DNA of 16,799 nucleotides from Pseudomonadota bacterium (GCA_021323815.1 JAJPKG010000318.1:1-16799); one strand, 5' to 3'. Positions 6,035-13,767 are shown, counted from the stretch's first letter. The notes: generated from the sequence alone by a model not told the origin. A program made the numbers and translations.

Positions 6035-7282
6035 ATGAAACGACAGAACATCTTCTTAGCCATGACGCTGACCCTCGCCACCCTCATTTTGGCGGCCTGC
6101 GGCAGCAGCAACGGTGGCAGCAGCGGCGGCGTCGCAAAGTTGACCTTCTGGTATACCGAAGGGCAGACGGAAGCGCCGGCCATCCTCAAGCTCGTCAGCG
6201 ATTTCAATGCCAGCCATCCCAACATTCAAGTCACCGCACAATACGTCGATTTCGGCAGCGCGCATGACAAGTTCGCCAACGCCGCCAAAGCCGGCACTGG
6301 CGCTCCCGACATTATCCGCACCGACATCGCCTGGACCAGCGAGTTCGCCAAAGACGGCTATCTGCTGAATCTGGATGGCAAGATCGACGGCGGCACCAGC
6401 GACTTCCTCCCGGCACCGCTCGCTTACAATATGTATAACGGCCACCTGTGGGGCGTGCCGGAAGTCACCGACTTCATCGCGCTCTATTACAACAAGGCGC
6501 TCGTTCCCAACCCGCCGACCACCCTTGCCGATCTGCGCACAATGGCGAAGCAGTTGACGAACAAAAGCAAGGGCATCTATGGCTTCGCAACTCAGGGCGG
6601 CTCGTATTTCGTCACCCCGTTCATCTTCGCTGATGGCGGCGGCCTCGTCTCGGATGATGGCAAGACCATCTACATCAACGACCCGCAGTCCGTCTCAGGC
6701 TTCCAGCATTTGCTGGATATGATCAAAGACGGCTCGGTGCAGCCCATCGACTTCAAGAACGGTTACACCAACGCCGACGAAGGCTTCAAGGCTGGCAAAG
6801 TGGCCATGATCGCCAACGGCCCCTGGCAGGCGACGGATCTGATGTCCGGCTCCGCGTTTCAGGGTGCCAACGCTGCTAACTTCGGCGTCGCCGCCTTCCC
6901 GATAGGTTCTGCCGGCGATGTGCCGCGCTCACCCACCGGCGGCCAGAACTACTCGATCTACGCCGGCACGCCGTATCCAGATGCCGCTGTAACCTTCCTG
7001 AACTATCTGGATTCGTCAGCCAGCCAGATTGCCGTCGCGACGGCCAACGGCACGCTGCCCACACGCCAATCAGCCTACACGCCCGCCGTGTTGAACAACC
7101 CCGTTGTCGCAGCATTTAAGCCGCTGTTGCCGACGGCGAAGGCGCGCCCCGTCAACCCCAATGCCGGGCAGATCTTCACCGCCTTTGATGCAGACATCCA
7201 AAACGCGCTGACCCTGAAAGAGAGCGCACAGAATGCGCTGAACAAGGTGGCGCAAGACTGGGCACCGTTGTTCAACTCGTAG
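6035..7282 (+). CDS. Sugar ABC transporter substrate-binding lipoprotein
   Basis: A 415-residue family 1 extracellular solute-binding protein of the maltose/maltodextrin type. Residues 1-21 are a lipoprotein signal peptide. The lipobox LAAC puts the lipidated cysteine at Cys22, so the mature protein is tethered outside the membrane. A Gly/Ser linker (23-31) precedes the two-lobed binding domain, with family-typical segments LTFWYTEG, GAPDIIRTDIAW, WGVPEVTDFIALYYNKAL and GKVAMIANGPWQ. It captures the sugar and delivers it to the two permeases downstream. It has its own strong promoter and an AAAGGTG ribosome binding site. The nearest functional label is MalE-like; the exact sugar is inferred from the GH15 enzyme in the locus. 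Confidence 0.94.
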   Translation: MKRQNIFLAMTLTLATLILAACGSSNGGSSGGVAKLTFWYTEGQTEAPAILKLVSDFNASHPNIQVTAQYVDFGSAHDKFANAAKAGTGAPDIIRTDIAWTSEFAKDGYLLNLDGKIDGGTSDFLPAPLAYNMYNGHLWGVPEVTDFIALYYNKALVPNPPTTLADLRTMAKQLTNKSKGIYGFATQGGSYFVTPFIFADGGGLVSDDGKTIYINDPQSVSGFQHLLDMIKDGSVQPIDFKNGYTNADEGFKAGKVAMIANGPWQATDLMSGSAFQGANAANFGVAAFPIGSAGDVPRSPTGGQNYSIYAGTPYPDAAVTFLNYLDSSASQIAVATANGTLPTRQSAYTPAVLNNPVVAAFKPLLPTAKARPVNPNAGQIFTAFDADIQNALTLKESAQNALNKVAQDWAPLFNS

Positions 7283-7298
7283 CGCAATAGTCATCCGA

Positions 7299-7317
7299 TG
7301 CGATCGATGGAATCGCA
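7299..7317 (+). terminator. Small hairpin after the binding-protein gene
   Basis: TGCGAT pairs with ATCGCA around a 7-nt loop, starting 17 nt after the stop codon. There is no T tract. It may help stabilise the upstream mRNA rather than stop transcription. Confidence 0.35.
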
Positions 7318-7322
7318 GGTCT

Positions 7323-7354
7323 GTAGGGGCGATGCTGATGACGCTCGCCCTTAC
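7323..7354 (+). repeat. GTAGGGGCGA-type hairpin repeat
   Basis: GTAGGGGCGA (7323-7332) pairs with TCGCCCTTAC (7345-7354) with one mismatch and a 12-nt loop. The palindrome at 14177-14196 has the same GGGGCGA/TCGCCCCTA arms, so the two look like members of a second dispersed repeat family. Confidence 0.5.
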
Positions 7355-7383
7355 TTCCCGCCAGTGCGCCGAAAGAGGACACT

Positions 7384-7438
7384 AGCCCATCGGGGTTTCT
7401 GTTCCGAGCCGGAGGGTGAAGCCCCCGACGGGCATGCC
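7384..7438 (-). repeat. Double-hairpin dispersed repeat, copy 3
   Basis: In the same orientation as copy 2 it shares the order: GC-rich hairpin, a T-rich linker ending CCGAGCCGG, a second hairpin ending in AGCCCCCGACGGGC, then ATGCC. It lies in the 327-nt gap between the binding-protein and first permease genes, where E. coli malE-malF also carries palindromic REP elements. Confidence 0.6.
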
Positions 7439-7609
7439 GTCCTGGCTACTCAGCCCAGCACTTTTCTGCTATCATAGAGAGCGCGGTTTCGTAGGAAACC
7501 GGCCTTCGCAGCGGCATCAGTTCGCAGCATTGCGCGCGGCGCTCGCTGATGAGCATGGCACACCCCCGGTGCCTCGTCCATCTCGCATCAGAATAGGAGA
7601 CCAACGATT
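7439..7609 (+). other. Leader of the first permease gene
   Basis: No gene is seen here. A possible -10 box TATCAT occurs at 7470-7475 without a good -35. A hairpin CGGTTTC/GAAACCG is at 7484-7501. A ribosome binding site TAGGAG lies 10 nt before the permease ATG. A separate weak promoter for the permeases is possible. Confidence 0.35.
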
Positions 7610-8593
7610 ATGGCCAAAGAGGCAGCCGCCCATCCACAGATCGCGGCACCACCACTGATGACACGCATTGGGCGCTTTCTCAATGGCAAAGCGTTCGCTT
7701 ATCTCTGCATTGCGCCGGTCATCCTTGTCATGGCGGCAATTATCTTTTATCCGATGATCCAGGGCATTTTTTATAGTTTCACCAACGCGAACGATGCCAA
7801 CATTGGCGCGCATATCGGCCCGAATGTCATTCCGCCTTCGTACAAAACAGTGGGTCTGCAAAACTATATCAACATCTTGAGCAACAAAGCCTCAGGCAGC
7901 GTGATCTTCAGCGGCCTGTTAGCCCAAACCGTCATCTGGGTGCTCGGTTGCGTCATCTTCCACGCGGTGTTTGGCGTGGCGCTGGCACTGCTGCTCAACC
8001 GGCGGATCCGCTTCCGGGGCATCTATCGCGCGCTTATGATGATCCCCTGGGCCATGCCGCAATACGTGGCGGCGCTGGCATGGAGCTTCTTCCTAAACCA
8101 GGACTACGGCATCATCAATGTGACGCTGACAACGTTGCACCTGCATGCCATCCCCTGGACGACCGATGCCAACTGGGCGCGCGTCGCCGTCATTATGGTC
8201 AACATATGGCTGGGCGTGCCGTTCTATGTCGTCACGGTGCTGGGCGGGTTGCAATCGATTCCAGCGGAGCTCAATGAAGCCGCCGCCATCGACGGTGCCA
8301 ACTGGTGGCAGCGCTTCCGCACCGTGACGCTGCCGCTGCTGCGCCCCGTGCTGAGCCTGGTGATGCTGCTGGATGTCATCTGGACCTTCAATCTTTTCTC
8401 GGTGATTTACTTCATCACCGGCGGCGCGCCCGGACATGCCAGCGATACGATCATCTCCTATGCCTACGAGGGGCCGATCCAGGGGCATAATTACGGCATC
8501 GGCGCGGCATATGGCATGATCATTCTGTTGATCTTGCTGATCTTCACCATCGGCTATTCACGCGCGGTGCGCCTGTCACAAGGGGTGGAATGA
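7610..8593 (+). CDS. Sugar ABC transporter permease, MalF type
   Basis: A 327-residue inner-membrane permease of the binding-protein-dependent transport family. After a hydrophilic N-terminus there are about six helices, at roughly residues 30-55, 98-130, 138-162, 190-213, 245-270 and 297-316. The cytoplasmic EAA loop that docks on the ATPase is intact: E223-A-A-x-x-x-G229 with FRTVTLPLLRP following. It forms the channel with the MalG-type partner. The two genes overlap by 4 nt, so they are translationally coupled. The gap of 327 nt to the binding-protein gene is unusually long for such an operon and is filled with palindromic repeats. Confidence 0.94.
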   Translation: MAKEAAAHPQIAAPPLMTRIGRFLNGKAFAYLCIAPVILVMAAIIFYPMIQGIFYSFTNANDANIGAHIGPNVIPPSYKTVGLQNYINILSNKASGSVIFSGLLAQTVIWVLGCVIFHAVFGVALALLLNRRIRFRGIYRALMMIPWAMPQYVAALAWSFFLNQDYGIINVTLTTLHLHAIPWTTDANWARVAVIMVNIWLGVPFYVVTVLGGLQSIPAELNEAAAIDGANWWQRFRTVTLPLLRPVLSLVMLLDVIWTFNLFSVIYFITGGAPGHASDTIISYAYEGPIQGHNYGIGAAYGMIILLILLIFTIGYSRAVRLSQGVE

Positions 8594-9525
8594 TGGAGAT
8601 GGAATTGCCGCAGGCTACGAGCAGCGTTGTGCTGCCAACAACCGAAGCACCAGCGAAAACAACCACACGGGCGGTTGCCGCAAAGAAGCCTCCCTTCAAG
8701 CTGGTGCCATTTCTGGCGAATCTGGGCACACACGGCGCGCTGATCATCGCCGCGCTCATCGCTGCCATGCCGCTGCTGCTGATCTTTTTCACCTCGCTAA
8801 AGACGGAATCCGAGACGTTCAGCACCACCATCAGCATCTTGCCCAAGGTGTGGCACTGGGATAACTATACCTACGTGCTGCATGACAACTTCTTGACCTA
8901 TCTCACCAACAGCGTCTACGTGGCGGTGCTCACCACGCTGCTGGCGCTGGTCGTCACGCTGCCGGCGGGCTATGCCCTCTCGCGTTTCGAGTTTTTGGGC
9001 AAGCAGGGCGTGATGCTCTCGTTCCTGGTGACGCAGATGTTCCCCGCGCCTTTGCTGCTGGTGCCGCTCTATCTGCTCTATTACCAGCTCCACTTGCTCA
9101 ACAACGATAACGGACTGGTGATTGCCTATGCCACGACGGCGTTGCCTTTCAGCGTGTGGATGCTGAAGAACTTCTTCGACGCCATCCCCAAAGAGCTGGA
9201 TCAGGCAGGTTTGGTGGATGGGTTGAACGTGTGGGGCGTCTTTTATCGCATCATCATGCCGCTGACCATTCCGGGCATCGCGGTGGTGGCATTTTACAAT
9301 TTCATGAACTCGTGGAATGAGTTCATGTTTGCCAATCTGTTCATTTCAACCACCGACCGGCAAACATTGCCGATCAGTCTGCATAACTATGACTTTGCAA
9401 CCGGCGTCCATTGGCCCTGGTTGTGCGCCGATGCCATTATGATCACGCTGCCGGTAATGCTGTTTTTCTTCTGGGCGCAGCGTTACCTCATCTCTGGTCT
9501 GACGGGTGGCAGCGTCAAGGGGTAA
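8590..9525 (+). CDS. Sugar ABC transporter permease, MalG type
   Basis: A 311-residue inner-membrane permease, partner of the MalF-type protein. The N-terminal ~40 residues are hydrophilic and Ala/Thr/Lys-rich. About six transmembrane segments follow (first about 46-69, last about 278-297). The EAA loop is recognisable at about 201-230 but diverged: QAG stands where EAA is expected, and DGL replaces DGA, before FYRIIMPLTIPG. The gene starts with ATGATG overlapping the upstream stop codon (ATGA); the second ATG at 8593 is equally possible. No ATPase gene follows. The complex probably uses a shared MsmX/MsiK-type ATPase encoded elsewhere. Confidence 0.94.
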   Translation: MMEMELPQATSSVVLPTTEAPAKTTTRAVAAKKPPFKLVPFLANLGTHGALIIAALIAAMPLLLIFFTSLKTESETFSTTISILPKVWHWDNYTYVLHDNFLTYLTNSVYVAVLTTLLALVVTLPAGYALSRFEFLGKQGVMLSFLVTQMFPAPLLLVPLYLLYYQLHLLNNDNGLVIAYATTALPFSVWMLKNFFDAIPKELDQAGLVDGLNVWGVFYRIIMPLTIPGIAVVAFYNFMNSWNEFMFANLFISTTDRQTLPISLHNYDFATGVHWPWLCADAIMITLPVMLFFFWAQRYLISGLTGGSVKG

Positions 9526-9554
9526 AGAAAAGAACCTTCTCCCCGATCAAGTAA

Positions 9555-9622
9555 GGGCTTATTCGGAAAACTCCTTTTGGCCCTGGATTCTGCTGGGTCG
9601 AAATGACTTTTCGAATAAGCTC
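9555..9622. repeat. Imperfect 68-nt hairpin, MITE-like
   Basis: Two arms of about 28-30 nt are inverted copies of each other with a few mismatches and one bulge; the outer part GCTTATTCG(G)AAAA is at 9557-9570 and 9608-9620. The loop is only about 10 nt. It looks like a small folded mobile element or remnant. It separates the permease genes from the GH15 gene and could act as a weak terminator. Confidence 0.55.
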
Positions 9623-9632
9623 TCAGTTTCTT

Positions 9633-9660
9633 TCTTTCCAGTCAGTGTAGACTGGAAAGA
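9633..9660 (+). terminator. Perfect 11-bp hairpin between permease and GH15 genes
   Basis: TCTTTCCAGTC (9633-9643) pairs exactly with GACTGGAAAGA (9650-9660) around a 6-nt loop. There is no T run on the plus strand. It may attenuate or stabilise mRNA ahead of the GH15 gene. Confidence 0.4.
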
Positions 9661-9683
9661 GGGAAAGTGTTGCGCCAAATCGC

Positions 9684-11786
9684 ATGCCCAGCGACATCTT
9701 TAGCCGAAAGATGGAAAAACATATGACGCCATTCAGGCAGGAACCAGAAAATCTCGAGATGCGGCTGGACATGCATGCATCCCTGACGCGATTCGCCATG
9801 CCGCCGGCGCAGCAGCATGCTTTCACGCTGCCCTGGCTCTATTCCGCCATTCTCGGCAACGGACGCATGCTGGCGTGTTTGGATGCCACCGGCGCGCTCG
9901 CGCAGTTGTTCTATCCGCACATCGACGTTGGCCCGCACGTGCGCACGTTCCACCTGGGTGTGCGCCTCACACCGCTCGCCCCTGAGCGCGATGCCGCGCC
10001 TGAGCGCGTCTGGTGGCTGGCGGACGCGAGCTGGCAACATGTGATGACGCATATCGACCGGGCGGCAGGCGTGCGCATCATCTCGACAAACGCTGACGCG
10101 GGCATTCGCCTGGAACGCGCCCTGGCGGCGCATCCAACCGAAGACGCGCTCATCATGGAATGCGCCGTTAGCACCCTGCGTGATGTGCCTGTCGCATGCG
10201 AGCTGATCGTCTTTGCCGGCTTTGATATCGACCATCGTCAGAGCGGTGCCACCTGCCATTTCGCCAGTGATCACAGCTCGCTGGTCTTTTATGGCAAGGA
10301 TCGCTATTTCGCCTTGCGTGGGCAGCCACCCGTCATCAACTTTGCCACTGATCAGGTTTCGGCGTGGGGCGAGGATCATCTCTTCGCCGCCGTCGATGCC
10401 GGCCACTTTAACGCCACCGATTTCGCCATTGGCCGAGTGAGCGGCGCGGTTTGCTACGATCTCGGCATGGCGGACGGCAGAGCGCATCACCTCTATCTCG
10501 CTTGTGGGCGCACGCTGGAACAAACACACGCGCTGGGTGCAGCGCTGCTCGCGCGGCGCGCTTCGGTGGCGGAAGCTGTCGCGTGGTGGCATGAACGCTA
10601 TCGCAATGCATGGCTGGCGCGCGGTTCCGAGACGACGCGACGCCTCTTTGATCGCTCACTCATTACCCTGAACCTCTTGACCGACCGTGCCACCGGCGGC
10701 ATCATCGCCGCGCCAGAGATGGACCCCACCTTCCAGTCTTGCGGCGGCTATGGCTATTGCTGGCCGCGCGACGGCGCGTTCATTGCTCACGCCCTGGATA
10801 CCGTCGGGCAGCATGCCCACGCCCGCAACTTCTATGATTGGGCGCTGGCAAATCAGAACGAGAAGGGCATCTGGTTACACCGCTATGACGTTCAGGGAAG
10901 GCTTGGCCCATCGTGGGGCCTGGTCCAGTTCGATGAGACGGGGATGGTAGTGTGGGCGCTGTGCCAACACATCCTGCTCACTGGGGATCTTGACTATGCG
11001 CGCAAGGTATGGCCGAGCCTGGTGCGCGCCTGCGAGAGTATGCAGGCTGCGTTGGATGCTGAGACCGGACTGGCACCGTTTACCGTCGATCTCTGGGAAG
11101 AGATCGCCTCTATCAGCGCATATGCCTGCGCCTGCACGTTCGGGGGCTTTCAAGCGCTGGCGCAGGTGGCAGAAAAGCTGGGCGAACGTGAAGCCGCCGC
11201 CCATTGGCACAGCGCCGCAGAACAGATGCGCAACGCCATCGCCACCCACCTGTGGGATGTGGAGCAGCAGCGCTTCCTGCGCAGCCGCAACCTGTTGATC
11301 AACGTGCAAGAAGCCGAATCCCGGCACCGGCAACCCGACTTTTCCCCTGACACCATCCGGGAAGTCGAGATCCACGGCAAGAAGCGCCATCTGCTCGTCA
11401 AAGATCCCACTCTTGATATCTCCATCCTGGGGCTGAGCCTGCCGTTCAACGTCTTTGCGCCGGACGATCCGCGCATCGTTGCCACCGCTGGGCAGATGGC
11501 TGAGCGTCTGCGCGGCCCCGATGGCGGCATCAAGCGCTATGAGCACGACAATTATCGCGGCGGCAACCCGTGGATTCTCACCACGCTGTGGCTGGCCTGG
11601 CAACGGCTCGCGCAGGGCGACCGAGCAGGGGCGCAGGATCTCTATCAATGGGTGCTCGCTCATCGCACCAGGCTCGATCTGTTGCCCGAACAAGTGGATC
11701 GCCGGACAGGCGAGCCATGCTGGGTGGTTCCACTTGCCTGGTCACATGCCATGTTCATCCTCGTGGCGAATATGCTGGACGAATAG
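9684..11786 (+). CDS. GH15 glucoamylase-like glycoside hydrolase (cytoplasmic)
   Basis: A 700-residue family 15 enzyme: an N-terminal beta-sandwich (about 45-300) and a C-terminal (alpha/alpha)6 barrel (about 315-700). Family motifs are GYCWPRD (357-363), LWEE (470-473, with the expected general acid among Glu472/Glu473) and LLPEQ (666-670, with Glu669 as likely general base), followed by PLAWSHA. Such inverting enzymes release glucose from the non-reducing end of malto-oligosaccharides; relatives act on trehalose, isomaltose or dextran. No signal peptide is seen, so it would act on imported oligosaccharide, matching the transporter upstream. The start is uncertain: the first ATG (9684) has no clear ribosome binding site, and ATGs at 9711 and 9723 are alternatives. 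Confidence 0.92.
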   Translation: MPSDIFSRKMEKHMTPFRQEPENLEMRLDMHASLTRFAMPPAQQHAFTLPWLYSAILGNGRMLACLDATGALAQLFYPHIDVGPHVRTFHLGVRLTPLAPERDAAPERVWWLADASWQHVMTHIDRAAGVRIISTNADAGIRLERALAAHPTEDALIMECAVSTLRDVPVACELIVFAGFDIDHRQSGATCHFASDHSSLVFYGKDRYFALRGQPPVINFATDQVSAWGEDHLFAAVDAGHFNATDFAIGRVSGAVCYDLGMADGRAHHLYLACGRTLEQTHALGAALLARRASVAEAVAWWHERYRNAWLARGSETTRRLFDRSLITLNLLTDRATGGIIAAPEMDPTFQSCGGYGYCWPRDGAFIAHALDTVGQHAHARNFYDWALANQNEKGIWLHRYDVQGRLGPSWGLVQFDETGMVVWALCQHILLTGDLDYARKVWPSLVRACESMQAALDAETGLAPFTVDLWEEIASISAYACACTFGGFQALAQVAEKLGEREAAAHWHSAAEQMRNAIATHLWDVEQQRFLRSRNLLINVQEAESRHRQPDFSPDTIREVEIHGKKRHLLVKDPTLDISILGLSLPFNVFAPDDPRIVATAGQMAERLRGPDGGIKRYEHDNYRGGNPWILTTLWLAWQRLAQGDRAGAQDLYQWVLAHRTRLDLLPEQVDRRTGEPCWVVPLAWSHAMFILVANMLDE

Positions 11787-11803
11787 CACAGCGAGTGGGC
11801 GCG

Positions 11804-11812
11804 TGCTATGAT
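11804..11812 (+). promoter_or_regulatory. Extended -10 promoter ahead of lipM
   Basis: TGCTATGAT has the TGn extension and a near-consensus -10 box (TATGAT, 11807-11812), with no good -35 box. The start would be near 11819, leaving a ~85-nt leader with a hairpin CGGCGG/CCGCCG at about 11836-11858. Confidence 0.4.
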
Positions 11813-11903
11813 ATCAGGTGGGAGGGTGCACCGAACGGCGGATATGCTCACCCGCCGGCAAAGATATGGTATCCCCACATTCGTGAGAATGGAGAAGGTC
11901 TTC

Positions 11904-12716
11904 ATGTCTCAGCCCATCTCGCGTCCCTGGCGCGTCATCATCGAAGCTGTGCCGCGTTCCGGCGCGTGGAATATGGCGATCGATCGTGCCGTGATGGAAA
12001 GCGTGGGCGATGGTCACGCGCCGCCGACGCTGCGCTTTTATCAATGGCAGCCGGCAGCGATCTCGCTGGGCAAGGGCCAGCCGGCGGCGGTTGCCGACCA
12101 CGAACGCTGTGCCGCCGACGGGGTGGACGTGGTGCGGCGTCCTACCGGCGGCTGGGCCATCTTTCACACCGATGAGCTGACCTATTCCGTTGCCGCGCAC
12201 GCCGAAGAACCCGTCGTCGCCGGACCGCTGCTGGAAGCCTATAAGCACCTCAGCGCGGGCCTCATCGCCGGGCTGCGCCATCTGGGTCTCGACGCCATGC
12301 TGGCTCCGCCGCTGCAATCCAGCGAAAAATCGGGATTGATGGCATGCTTTGAAGTACCCTATAATAACGAGATCACGGTGAACGGGCTGAAGCTGATGGG
12401 CAGCGCCCAGGCGCGCTCGCAGCGGCGACTGTTGCAGCATGGCTCGTTGCCGCTCAGCGGCGACGTGGGCCGCGCCGCACAGTATCTGGTCTTTCCTGAT
12501 GAGTCCGCTCGTCTCGCCCTGGCTGAACGCCTGCGCGCTCACGCCACCACCGCTTCCGCTGCTGCCGGTCGCCCCATCACCTATGAGGAAGCCGCCGATG
12601 CGATGCTGCGCGGCTTCACCGACGCCCTCCATCTCACCTTCGCACCGGGCGACCTGACCGAGAGCGAATTACGCCGCGCGGCAGAGTTAGTGGAGACCGG
12701 CGGCATTGTGGTGTGA
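11904..12716 (+). CDS. lipM: Octanoyltransferase LipM-like (BPL/LPL family)
   Basis: A 270-residue protein of the biotin/lipoate ligase fold. LipM moves octanoyl groups from acyl-carrier protein to the glycine cleavage protein GcvH, the first step of lipoate synthesis in many bacteria without LipB. The family block RRPTGGWAIFHTDELTYS is at 78-95 (numbered from the ATG at 11904). The likely catalytic cysteine is Cys148 in ACFEVPYNNEI, and the conserved lysine is Lys163 in GLKLMGSAQAR, followed by LQHGSLPL. Two small differences from the usual pattern are Trp where RRxTGGR is common, and Pro-Tyr where Pro-Ser is common. The start at 11904 has GGAG/AAGG just upstream. A lipoate-protein ligase (LplA) role is the main alternative; the cysteine favours LipM. 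Confidence 0.88.
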   Translation: MSQPISRPWRVIIEAVPRSGAWNMAIDRAVMESVGDGHAPPTLRFYQWQPAAISLGKGQPAAVADHERCAADGVDVVRRPTGGWAIFHTDELTYSVAAHAEEPVVAGPLLEAYKHLSAGLIAGLRHLGLDAMLAPPLQSSEKSGLMACFEVPYNNEITVNGLKLMGSAQARSQRRLLQHGSLPLSGDVGRAAQYLVFPDESARLALAERLRAHATTASAAAGRPITYEEAADAMLRGFTDALHLTFAPGDLTESELRRAAELVETGGIVV

Positions 12717-12735
12717 CAGAACGAACCGGCATCCA

Positions 12736-12744
12736 TGATATAAT
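12736..12744 (+). promoter_or_regulatory. Extended -10 promoter of the toxin-antitoxin pair
   Basis: TGATATAAT combines a TGn extension and a perfect TATAAT (12739-12744), giving a start near 12751 and a ~28-nt leader. A GTGACA at 12713-12718 is 20 nt upstream, too far for a standard -35. Confidence 0.6.
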
Positions 12745-12778
12745 ATAAAGAAATACCTGATTGCAAGTGAGGTGCCGT

Positions 12779-13018
12779 ATGCTAAACATCACCACTGCTG
12801 AAGAAGCTCTCGCCATCTTGAATCAGCTCTCGCCCGAAGAGAAGGCGCGCCTGATTGGCAGGCTCGCTGAAGATCTCGCTAATCACGTGCAGTTGCCCCA
12901 AGCACACCGCCCATTCCGTGGTATCCTTGCTCATCTCGGGCCAGCACCCTCAGCCGAAGATATCGACGAAGTGCGCCGCGAAATGTGGGCCGGTTTTGGT
13001 GAGGGAGATGAGTCTTGA
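12779..13018 (+). CDS. VapB-like antitoxin
   Basis: A 79-residue acidic protein directly in front of a PIN-domain toxin. The N-terminal half (about 5-40) looks like a helical segment with leucine-rich spacing (EALAILNQLSPEEKARLIGRL). The C-terminal part has the pattern GPAPSAEDIDEVRREMWAGF, which I recognise from antitoxins paired with PIN toxins in cyanobacteria and Chloroflexota. That part probably wraps the toxin's active site. No classical AbrB or ribbon-helix-helix DNA-binding motif is obvious. The ATG at 12779 follows GAGGTG by 4 nt. The stop codon overlaps the toxin start by one base, so the two are coupled. Confidence 0.8.
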   Translation: MLNITTAEEALAILNQLSPEEKARLIGRLAEDLANHVQLPQAHRPFRGILAHLGPAPSAEDIDEVRREMWAGFGEGDES

Positions 13019-13419
13019 TGCTGAAAGCGATCATTGATACTCATGCAATCATTTGGTATGCATATAACGATGCTCGCCTCTCAGCGAATGCGGCTACATT
13101 CATAGATAACACAATTCTTAGAGGGGATCGCATTGGACTGGCAACGATCTCCCTTGTTGAAATAGTGTATTTGATCGAGAAATCTAAAATACCTGCCACT
13201 ACTTTCCCAACCATTCAACAGCTCGTGCTTGATCCTTCTCGCGGACTGGAGCTGGTCCCCTTAGATGAAGGCATTGTACAGGCTCTTGCCACTGTTCCCC
13301 GCACCCAGGTTCCCGACATGCCGGATCGCATCATCGCGGCGACAGCCCTACACCTGGGTGTTCCGCTGATCAGCCGCGATGGGAAGGTGCAGCTTTCGCA
13401 CGTGCCGACCATCTGGTGA
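13018..13419 (+). CDS. vapC: VapC-like PIN-domain ribonuclease toxin
   Basis: A 133-residue PIN-domain protein, the usual size for VapC toxins, which cut tRNA, rRNA or mRNA when freed from the antitoxin. The four expected acidic metal-binding positions are present: Asp7 (IIDTHAIIW), Glu48 (SLVEIVYL), Asp103 (MPDRIIAATA) and Asp121 (SRDGKV). The first half of the gene is clearly more AT-rich than its neighbours, consistent with horizontal arrival of the pair. The ATG at 13018 overlaps the antitoxin stop (TGATG); a TTG at 13015 is less likely. It ends 6 nt from the convergent SWIM gene. Confidence 0.92.
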   Translation: MLKAIIDTHAIIWYAYNDARLSANAATFIDNTILRGDRIGLATISLVEIVYLIEKSKIPATTFPTIQQLVLDPSRGLELVPLDEGIVQALATVPRTQVPDMPDRIIAATALHLGVPLISRDGKVQLSHVPTIW

Positions 13420-13425
13420 TGAAGC

Positions 13426-13767
13426 TTAACTTGCTTCGCGCTCTTGCTCTGCCGGGGCCAGCGCCGGCAATCCCTGCCCGCGCAGGGCGTCCACCACTGT
13501 CTGAGCCTGGGCGATGATGGCACGGGTGGCGACCATCGCGTGTGCGCACACCCCGCGATATTGATAGCCCTCGCAGTCGCATACCACGCGCTGCTGCTCA
13601 GGATCAACATACGGCATATGCACCGTGCCAGGATGCGAGCGGCTGGGAATGGCGAAGACCTGCACACCGTTGATGGTTGTCGTCCCAACCACGCGCAACC
13701 CATCCTGTTGAGCGATCTCGATGGCCCGGCGCACGTCACGCCATGTGGGGTTTATCGCTACCATCAT
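13426..13767 (-). CDS. Small SWIM zinc-finger protein
   Basis: A 113-residue protein containing little besides a SWIM zinc finger: CDC then a six-to-seven residue gap and CAH (VVCDCEGYQYRGVCAHAMVA, about residues 62-81 from this start). SWIM fingers bind DNA or protein and usually sit in larger proteins (helicases, transposases, Rad51-associated factors). The N-terminal 60 residues have a mixed alpha/beta look (WRDVRRAIEIAQQDGLRVVGTTTINGVQVFAIPSR). Two adjacent ATGs (13767, 13764) follow AAAGGA by about 10 nt; a longer start at 13809 has no ribosome binding site. The function is unknown. Confidence 0.8.
   Translation of the reverse strand: MMVAINPTWRDVRRAIEIAQQDGLRVVGTTTINGVQVFAIPSRSHPGTVHMPYVDPEQQRVVCDCEGYQYRGVCAHAMVATRAIIAQAQTVVDALRGQGLPALAPAEQEREAS

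Noticed and set aside
9642..10592. A 316-residue minus-strand open frame over the start of the GH15 gene
   Set aside because: No domain and no ribosome binding site; the plus-strand GH15 protein explains the region.
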